Notes under the pieces: model-generated
Database searches by the model: none
The model's input: the letters and a program-made list of their open reading frames with translations, nothing else
Told to the model about the DNA's origin: nothing
Part shown: piece by piece, positions 1-7,600 of the stretch
How the letters are laid out: each line of letters starts with the position of its first letter
Position numbering within the stretch: position 1 is the stretch's first letter
Translations under genes and position numbers: made by a program
Assembly (NCBI GenBank): GCA_039819115.1
Contig: JBCBST010000140.1
Coordinates: 1 to 7,734 of the forward strand
Direction of reading: 5' to 3'
Source of the DNA: JBCBST01 sp039819115
GTDB lineage: Bacteria; Bacteroidota; Rhodothermia; Balneolales; Balneolaceae
Length of the DNA stretch: 7,734 nucleotides

Positions 1-61
1 CCGAACTAAAAAAAAAATTTTGGCGTCTAATGCACCGTACAAATACTTCAATATCAAAACA
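1..61 (+). other. Short leader before the adaptor gene; A-tract and possible end of an upstream gene
   Basis: This is the only stretch before the first confident start codon. It contains a run of ten A (8-17) followed by four T. In frame 1 there is a TAA at 7-9, which could be the stop of an upstream gene cut off by the window edge, but three codons cannot prove it. In the adaptor's own frame there is no stop back to base 2, so the adaptor could also start further left. No Shine-Dalgarno-like purine motif and no clear -35/-10 pair is visible. Confidence 0.3.
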
Positions 62-1483
62 GTGATCAAAAAACTAACATCATTACTCTTTGTGGCCCTG
101 CTCGTTATCGGTTGCGGAGGCAAAGAAGAAGCATCATCATCACGAGGCCAGGGTGGCTGGTCTCAATTTGCCCGGGGAGGTGGAAGCTTTGGCCGGGTAA
201 CCAGCGTAGAAACCAAAGCGGTAAACCGAACGCTTATTGCGGACCAGGTTCGCGCGTATGGCACCGTTCGGGCTCAGGACATCGTGGCCATTACCCCTCA
301 GGTTTCTAATCGCATTACAAAATTATATGTTGATTTAGGGGATGAAGTGCGACGGGGCCAGTTGGTTGCCAAAATCTTCGATGCCACATTCAAAGATCAA
401 CGCATTCAGGCTCAGGCTCAGGTACAGCAAAGCAAAATTAATGTTCAACGTGATAGCACCCAGTTGATACGCCAGGAACAATTGCTGGATGCAGGAGCCA
501 TCAGTCAGTCGGAATATGATATTGCTCTTTCTAATTATCAGACCAGTTTGGCTCAGCTTGAGACATCAAACGCATCGTTAACCCAGGCACAGGAAAACTA
601 CGACAATACTGAAGTTCGCTCACCGGTAAACGGGGTGGTAACCATCCGTAATCTTGCTGAAGGTGATATCGCGACAGCCGGCCAGGCTATTTTTGAAATA
701 GCCAACACCACGGGATATGAATCCCGCATTTTTCTGCCGGTTCAGGACTGGAGAGAGATACGTGTAGGGCAGGAAGTTAATCTAAGAGTATCAAGCGAGG
801 AGAATCCTACAGCCAAAGGTATTATATCGCGTAAAAGCCCGCAGTTGGATGCCACCACCGGGTTAGGCGAAGTTGTGGTTACCCTTACTGAACTTGGCAG
901 CTCTATTTACCCGGGGGTACTTACTGAAAATGTGATTGATATCACGGTAAAACCACAAGCCATTACCGTTCCCAGAAGTGCTCTCGTTGAAAAAGTAGAA
1001 ACTGTTATCGAGCCCGAATCGAACACCATTCAACTAGACCGTACCTATTCCGTGTTTGTTGCTGTTGGTGATTCCTCCGCAGAGTTACGCAAACTTACCC
1101 TTGGTATTGAGCAAGGAGATAAGATTGAAGTGGTATCGGGGTTAAGATCGGGTGAGAATATCATTGTTACCGGTCAAACCGGACTTCGTGATGGCGCACG
1201 TATTCGTGTTTCCACAGGTTCGGCGTTTACCGCACCTCAACGTGGCGAAATTGCTCAAGGCGATAGCAGTGCAAGCGGTCAAGGGCAGCGGGGAGGCTGG
1301 GAAGCCCGTGCACAGCAAGGTGGTCAACGCCCTGGCGGTGGTGGCGGAATGCGTGCCGCGTTCCAAAATATGAGCGATGAAGAGCGGGCTAAAATCCGAC
1401 AGCGCATGCAGTCTATGACCCAGGATGAGCGACGTGCCTTTATGGATAGTCTGAGAACGGCCAGCAATACCCCAACCAATTAA
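62..1483 (+). CDS. RND efflux periplasmic adaptor (HlyD/AcrA-type membrane fusion lipoprotein)
   Basis: The protein (473 aa from GTG 62) is the periplasmic bridge between an inner-membrane RND pump and a TolC-like outer-membrane channel. I chose GTG 62 because it gives a compact lipoprotein signal: MIKK, a hydrophobic core, then V-I-G-C with Cys18 as lipidation site. A TTG at 20 adds 14 residues and is the main alternative; the frame is open to the window edge. A Gly/Arg/Ser-rich linker (about 24-45) follows. The first lipoyl half-motif is at about 70-105, the alpha-helical hairpin at about 105-180, and the second lipoyl half (RSPVNGVV) at about 182-216. Beta-barrel and membrane-proximal domains run to about 385. 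The hairpin tip has R137, L141 and S148, an exact RxxxLxxxxxxS motif, which the family uses to dock TolC. The tail (386-473) is Gly/Gln-rich and then highly charged, which is unusual. The TAA ends 2 bp before the first RND gene. The family call is firm; the transported substrate is unknown. Confidence 0.93.
   Translation: MIKKLTSLLFVALLVIGCGGKEEASSSRGQGGWSQFARGGGSFGRVTSVETKAVNRTLIADQVRAYGTVRAQDIVAITPQVSNRITKLYVDLGDEVRRGQLVAKIFDATFKDQRIQAQAQVQQSKINVQRDSTQLIRQEQLLDAGAISQSEYDIALSNYQTSLAQLETSNASLTQAQENYDNTEVRSPVNGVVTIRNLAEGDIATAGQAIFEIANTTGYESRIFLPVQDWREIRVGQEVNLRVSSEENPTAKGIISRKSPQLDATTGLGEVVVTLTELGSSIYPGVLTENVIDITVKPQAITVPRSALVEKVETVIEPESNTIQLDRTYSVFVAVGDSSAELRKLTLGIEQGDKIEVVSGLRSGENIIVTGQTGLRDGARIRVSTGSAFTAPQRGEIAQGDSSASGQGQRGGWEARAQQGGQRPGGGGGMRAAFQNMSDEERAKIRQRMQSMTQDERRAFMDSLRTASNTPTN
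1370..1459 (+). repeat. Two tandem 15-residue charged repeats in the adaptor C-terminus
   Basis: Residues 437-451 (MSDEERAKIRQRMQS) and 452-466 (MTQDERRAFMDSLRT) align without gaps. The shared pattern is M-[S/T]-x-[D/E]-E-R, then a hydrophobic residue at position 9, and Met or Leu at position 13. At DNA level the copies have diverged, so this is a protein-level repeat. Both copies are predicted by eye to be amphipathic helices. They follow a Gly/Gln/Arg-rich linker beyond the membrane-proximal domain, so they are an appendage rather than part of the conserved adaptor fold. Confidence 0.7.
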
Positions 1484-1485
1484 TC

Positions 1486-4400
1486 ATGGGCGGTCTCTCA
1501 AAACTTGCGGTCGCAAGGCCCATCACTTTTTTAATGACCAGCCTGATCTTGATTGGGTTTGGCGTGTTTGGAGTAATGCAGCTTCGGTTGAACTTATACC
1601 CGGATGTTTCATTTCCAACCATCACGGTGTATACCAGTTACGAGGGGGTTGCACCTGAAGATATTGAAGCTCTGGTAACCCGTCCCATCGAGGAACAGGT
1701 GGGAAGTATTTCGGGTATTCGCAGAGTGCGATCCCTGTCCAGCCAGGGAGCATCGGTTGTTAAACTGAATTTTAACTGGGGCACGGACTTATACGAAGCT
1801 GAAAACGACGTTCGTAAGCAGTTAGGGTTTGTGCAACGTTCTATACCTCGCGATGCGGAAACACCCCTGGTATTCAGTTATGATCCCAACCAGGAGCCCA
1901 TCGTTGTACTAACCGTTACTTCTGATGCGCGGAGCCCCCGGGATTTGCGTACCTATGCCAATCAGGTACTTGAACAACGATTGGAACGCGTGAATGGAAT
2001 TGCATCAGCTGAAACATCAGGTGGACTGCAGCGCCAGATCAACGTTACGATCGATAACGAAAAGATGCGATTCTACAATGTAGATATTGCCACCATAGGC
2101 CAACGGTTGAACGCTGAAAACATTCAAGTACCGGCCGGACAGCTCATCGAAGGAAATACGGTGTATTCCTTACGCACCATTGGTGAGTTTAAAAGCGTGG
2201 AACAGATTCGAAGTACCGTTGTCGCTGTTAGAGAGGGGCAGTCGTTATTGCTTAAAGATGTGGCCCGCGTTGAAGATGGTATTGCTCAACCCATCGGGAA
2301 CGTGCATGTGGACGGGGAAGATGGGGTAATTGTAAATGTATACCGCCAAAGTGATGCTAATGTTGTAACAGCAGCAGCGGCTGTGATCGAAAACCTGGAC
2401 GAAATTAAAAGAAGCCTGCCGCCGGATGTGAGCATCGACGTATTGACCAACAAAGCCGATTTTATACAGCTTTCTATCCAAAACTTGTTNNNNNNNNNNC
2501 GTTATTAACCGGATTGCAGGCGGTTATTCTTGTTGTACTCATTTTACTGGCTTTTTTAAGGAGCGGACGGTCCGCGTTAATTATTGCAATTTCTATTCCG
2601 GTGTCTATCGTGACCACCTTCGCGGTTATGGACTTTGCTAATCTGAGTTTGAACATCATTTCTCTTTCCGGACTTACACTCGCCGTTGGTATGGTTGTGG
2701 ATGATGCAGTAGTAGTGCTTGAGAACATTTTCCGGTTCAGGGAACAGGGTTCTGATCGAAAACAAGCGGCGGTGCTTGGAGCCAAGGAGGTAGCAGTGCC
2801 GGTTGTTATCTCTACCCTCACCACGTTGGTGGTTTTTCTTCCCATCCTTTTTGTACCGGGTATCGCCGGATTTCTCTTTCGAGACCTTGCACTCACGATT
2901 TCGTTTTCACTTTCGGTTTCATCACTGGTTGCCCTCACGCTTATTCCAATGATGACGTCCCAGTTTTTTAAAGGGGGTGTTGAATCGTTTGAAAGCAAAA
3001 ATTCTTTATTCCGGTTTTTAAAAAGCCGGTTAGAAGAACTGGAACGGTGGTATTCTTCTGCTTTAAACAAAGCCGTAGACCGAAGCGGTACGATTATCGG
3101 CGCAGCGGTGCTTCTATTTGTCGCTACGCTACCGCTGTTCAATCAATTAGGTGGGGAATTTTTCCCGAGGGTAGATGAAAGCGCATTCAGCCTTCAGGTG
3201 TCCCGTGAACCTGGAGTGAGTCTGTTAGAACTGGAACGATCCATTTCGCAGGTGGAAAGCATCATACGCGATAAAGTACCAGAGGCCCGTCTGGTCGTTT
3301 CAGACTTTGGAGATAAAGAAGGCATTGAGGGCGCAGACAGCCCGGGTGGTTTTCAGGGAATTGTACGAGTGGAATTAGTGCCTCAGGAAGAGCGCTCCCG
3401 CACACAGTTTCAGATTGTATCTGATGTGTTAGTGGATTTAACCGTAGTACCCGGAGTTGATATCCAGGAGACCATCCAGGATCCGTTAAGCCCTGATGGA
3501 GAAAATGGGTTAATCGTACAGATTTATGGGTACGAAGGCGACATCCGCAAAGACTTGTCGGATGGGGTAAAAGAAAAACTGGCACAGATTGAGGGTGTGG
3601 TTAGTGCATACAGCACGGCTGATCAGGGAAGGCCGGAATTACGGCTGGTTATGGACCGGGAGCGTATTTCGCTTGTAGGCATGAACACCAATCAGGTTGC
3701 AACGGCCGTGAGTAATGCAGTACAAGGAAATGTTGCCACCAGTTTTGTAGACCAGGGCGTCGAGTTTGAGGTATTGGTTGAACTGGATCCAAGAGATAAA
3801 GCACAGTCCAATGATCTTGAAAATCTTCAGGTTCAAACACCGGACGGTACTTGGATGCCCCTGAAAAATCTGGCCCGCATAGAGCGATACAATGGTCCTA
3901 CTAACGTACTGAGGATTAACCAGGAGCGGGTTACTGAGATCCGGACAGAGCTTGACCAGATTGACCTGAAAACGGCTACAGCTTCAGCCCGTACTCTGCT
4001 TGATGAAATCGAGTGGCCAGATGGGTATAGATACCAGTTAGCCGGGTCGGCTGAAGAACAGGCGGAATCATTCGGGTTTTTGATGATTGCCTTTTTAATT
4101 GCTGCCATACTGACCTATATGGTTATGGCTTCACAATTCGAGAGTCTGGTCGAGCCTTTTATTATCTTTTTTACCATCCCGCTTGCTCTTTCGGGAGTGC
4201 TGCTGATCTTATGGGCCACAGAAACTTCGGTGAGTGTAACGTCTATGGTAGGCCTCATCCTGCTTTCGGGCATCGTTGTGAATAACGGGATTGTGATGAT
4301 CGATTATATCAAGATCTTGCAAGCCCGGGGTGTCGAACGAAAAGAAGCGATAGTAGATGGTGCCACACGGCGACTTCGCCCCATTCTGATGACGGCTCTT

Positions 4401-4622
4401 ACCACGATTCTTTCCATGGTTCCCCTGGCATTAGAACTGGGTGCAGGTTCCGAAACATGGAGCCCCATGGCCCGAACTGTAATTGGTGGGTTAACCATGT
4501 CTACCATTCTGATGCTGTTTGTAGTACCATGTATTTATAACGTCATCAATAAAACGGTGGAACGGTTTGGGTTTGAGAGTTCAAACAAATTTGATCCATT
4601 AGCAGAGGAGGTAATGGCATGA
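1486..4622 (+). CDS. RND family efflux transporter 1 (HAE1/AcrB-like), interrupted by an N gap
   Basis: This is a proton-driven inner-membrane RND pump. It reads from ATG 1486 to the gap, then in another frame from 2502 to TGA 4622. The frame change is explained by the 10-N gap, not by a mutation. Joining Leu334 (2485-2487) to Leu (2502-2504) gives about 1040 aa, the usual family length. TM1 lies at about 13-31 (ARPITFLM), followed by the first large periplasmic pore/docking region. TM2-TM6 follow the gap, with the relay pair D401-D402 in TM4 (GMVVDDAVVV). TM7 is at about 530-548, then the second periplasmic region, then TM8-TM12 from about 858. TM10 reads GIVVNNGIV, so Asn928 stands where AcrB has Lys940. 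TM11 keeps R958 and T965 (RLRPILMT), matching AcrB Arg971 and Thr978. No Shine-Dalgarno precedes it; the 2-bp spacing suggests translational coupling to the adaptor. Substrate cannot be inferred. Confidence 0.93.
2490..2499. other. Assembly gap (10 N) inside RND transporter 1
   Basis: Ten undetermined bases separate two parts of one gene. The codon frame before the gap starts at positions 1 mod 3 and after it at 0 mod 3, so the true number of missing bases must be 2 mod 3. Ten is therefore not the real length and looks like a placeholder. The flanks end and begin with GTT (2487-2489 and 2501-2503), so a small contig overlap is possible. It falls at the start of TM2. Confidence 0.97.
4606..4612 (+). 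promoter_or_regulatory. Strong Shine-Dalgarno for RND transporter 2
   Basis: AGGAGGT lies 6 bases before the ATG at 4619 and is embedded in the last codons of transporter 1 (encoding the E-E-V of its C-terminus). It fixes the start of transporter 2 at 4619 and gives it its own ribosome entry in addition to coupling through the ATGA overlap. The adaptor and transporter 1 show no comparable site, so transporter 2 may be initiated more independently. Confidence 0.8.
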
Positions 4623-7600
4623 AAAAATTCACCTTAACCGACGGTATCCTGAAGCGCCCCATTACCGTGATTATGATCACGATCATCACCATTGGATTTG
4701 GCGTATTCTCCTTAACTAACCTTAGAGTTACGTTATTCCCAAGTGTTAATATTCCTATTCTGGCCATTTCCACTGGGTTTAATAATGTGGCACCAGAAGA
4801 TATTAACCGCTTATTGGTAGAACCTATTGAGGGAGCAGTTTCCTCCATTGAAGGCATTGAATCGTTAGAAGCCAGCGTAAGCCGGGGTAATGCCTTCATC
4901 CGAATGAGGCTGTATGATGGGACCGATGTCCGAAAAACAGAACTCAAAGTTCAAAAAGCGATTGACCAGATTCGCGATGAACTACCTGCTACTGCCCGCG
5001 AACCGGTCATTTTTCAATTCGATCCGGAGAGCCGCCCCATCATGCAATTGAGTCTCAACTCTGATATCAGAGGATTGGATGAGCTTCGGAATATTGCCGT
5101 GGAAACGGTTGAAGCACGGCTTGAGCGGTTGGTAGGACTCGCCTCGGCCGATACACGTGGCGGTTTGGAACGGCGCATTTATGTGGATGTAACCCCGATG
5201 CAACTGGCTCAACATGATTTGGTGCCACAAGATATTGAGACCGCCATTAGCTCAAATAATGCCCAACTCCCTATCGGTAATGTGCTGGCACAAAGCATTA
5301 GTTACAGCGTTCGGGCTCAGTCGATGTACACCACGGTTGAGGAAATTGAGAATACCATCGTTAAGATTTCAGAAAATGGGATTCCCATACGGGTACAAGA
5401 TGTGGCCATGGTATCGGATGGGTTTACCGAAGTTACCAGTCTTGTAAAAGTAAACGGGCGAAACAGTGTTTCCATAGAGGTGCAAAAAAACTCGGATGCG
5501 AACACGCTAGACGTGGTTAATGCCGTCAAAAACACTGTGCCGTCGATTAATGAGATTCTGCCAGCTGGAGTCGAGCTTAAGGTGCTTTCGGATGAAGGAC
5601 GGGTAATCGATGATTCGATCAACAACTTGTCTCAGTCAGCCCTGGGCGCACTGGTTGTGGTCGTGGTTGTGATTGTAATTTTTATGGGAGGATGGAGAAT
5701 TTCGCTTGTTGTTGCTACTACCATACCGGTTTCTATTGCGGCCAGTTTCGCTGCTATGTTTGCTACCGATCTCTCCCTGAATATTTTTACGATTTCTGCT
5801 TTAGCCCTTGCTATCGGACTTTTGGTGGATAATGCCATTGTGGTCTCGGAAAGCATAGCCCGTAAGCTGGAAGAAGGGGGTACGCGATACCAATCTGCTC
5901 TTGAAGGTACAAATGAAGTGATCGGAGCCTTGCTTGGGTCTACGTTAACAACCCTCGGTGTATTCATTCCTATTATGTTCATATCGGGATTCCAGGGAGC
6001 CTTATTCCGCGAATTTGCTCTTACGATCAGCTTTGCGATCGGGATTTCATTCATCGCTTCGATTGTGTTGGTGCCTGTTCTCTCTGTGTTGGTATTGGAT
6101 GCGAAACAGTTCAACAACAGAAATGTGATGTTCAAAGCCATTCATAAGCTGGAACAGGGATATTCACGATCTTTAAACTGGTTTCTGCATCATAAATGGG
6201 TGCCCGCGCTGGCCTTGATGGGCGTTCTTAGCGGTACATTATTCTTATTCAATACCATTGATAAAGAGGGATTCCCGGAATCTGATTCCGGAGAGATTGA
6301 CGTAAGAATCCGCCTTCCGGAAGGTAGTAAGCTACAGCGTACCATCGCTGTGATGGACGAATTCTATGAGAAATTAAAAGACAAAGAAGAGATCGAAACG
6401 GTGGTTTCTTCATTTGGGCGAAGCCGCTGGACGGTGCAAAGCAACTCCGGTAATATCAGTCTGACCCTTGTTCCTGAAGCCGAACGGGAAATAACGACTA
6501 CAGAATTAGCCGCTGCCCTCCGGCAGGAACTGGTATCTCCTGGCGTGCGGGTAAATGTATCGGTTGAAGGTGGAAACAACTTTGGCGGGCGGGGATTCCG
6601 TGGCGGTAGTGGTTCTATTCGTCTCTCTCTGGTCGGCCCTGAAATTGGGGTGCTGACCGATATCTCAACCCGTATTGAAGACCGGTTACTGGAAGATCCT
6701 GCGGTTATATCGGTAGATAATGGGCGAACCGATCCAACCCCCGAATTGCAGTTCATTTTAGACCGGGAACGAGTGAGCCGGTTAAACACGGATATTCGAA
6801 CCATTGCACAGGCACTGCGCACCCAGACATTGGGTAACCAGGCTGGTTTTTTCCGGGCAGATGGTCGGGAAATCCCCATTGAAGTACGCACGTCCAAAGA
6901 AGCGTTAGCTTCCCGAGAAGATTTGTTCGATCTGGAAGTTGCCCAGTTTGAAGATCAACGCATTCCGGTTATGGCAGTCGGCGAATTCAAAGCTACCCAG
7001 GGGGTCGACTCATTTAGCAAGCGAAACCGGGAAATCCTGTTGGATGTGAGAATTCAGGTAAACGGAAGTGCAGAAGAATACCGTGCCGGGATTATTGATT
7101 TTCTGGAGAATGATGTAGTGCTTCCAGAGGGCTATCGATACGATTTTACCGGAGCAACGAATGCATTTCGCGCCGATTTCAGCCAGTTTTTATATGCAGG
7201 TGTGGGCGCCTTAATACTTATGTTTATGATCATGGCCTCTCTGTTTGAAAACTTCAGAGATCCTTTTGTGATCTGGTTGTGTATTCCAATGGCTTTATTC
7301 GGAGCATTGGTTGGATTGTATGTGATCGGAACCCCGCTGAGCCAAACAGCCCAGGTTGGTATGTTTATGCTGGTTGGTATCATCGTGAATAACGGTATCG
7401 TACTGGTGGATTATATGCATTTGAATACCCGTGGTATGTCATTCGATTTAAGCCGGAATTCTCAATTCCTGACCGGGGTACTGGAAGCGTGTACACGACG
7501 CCTGCGGCCCATTTTACTCACGGCCATTACGACGATCTGTTCCATGGTTCCTCTTTCTCTTGAACTTGGTGCCGGAGCTGAAATATGGTCACCTTTAGCA

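Noticed and set aside
8..17. A10 run as a slippage or phase-variation site
   Set aside because: It precedes the preferred start and signal peptide, and nothing shows that reading the adaptor depends on its length.
1142..1373. Overlapping open frames on both strands opposite the adaptor tail
   Set aside because: They arise from the Gly/Arg-rich repetitive composition of the adaptor tail and show no protein features of their own.
2514..2516. TTG at 2514 as a genuine gene start
   Set aside because: The codon lies inside TM2, and the residues before it (LLTG) also fit the family; it is only the first start-like codon after the gap.
2474..3142. Long minus-strand open frame of 222 codons
   Set aside because: It lies wholly opposite conserved RND membrane segments, has Ser/Thr/Arg-rich composition typical of antisense shadows, and runs into the N gap.
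1486..4622. Transporter 1 as a frameshifted pseudogene or two separate genes
   Set aside because: The frame change coincides exactly with the N run. Both halves are intact and join to a normal-length RND protein.
5650..5685. GT-rich simple repeat in transporter 2
   Set aside because: It encodes the valine-rich TM2 helix in frame, with mixed codons, and is not an independent DNA repeat.
6364..6897. Minus-strand open frame of 177 codons (and similar ones at 5632-6141 and 4546-4947)
   Set aside because: Each lies opposite the intact transporter 2 frame (the last also covers the end of transporter 1), with no recognisable domain and no start signal; coding bias of the + strand explains them.
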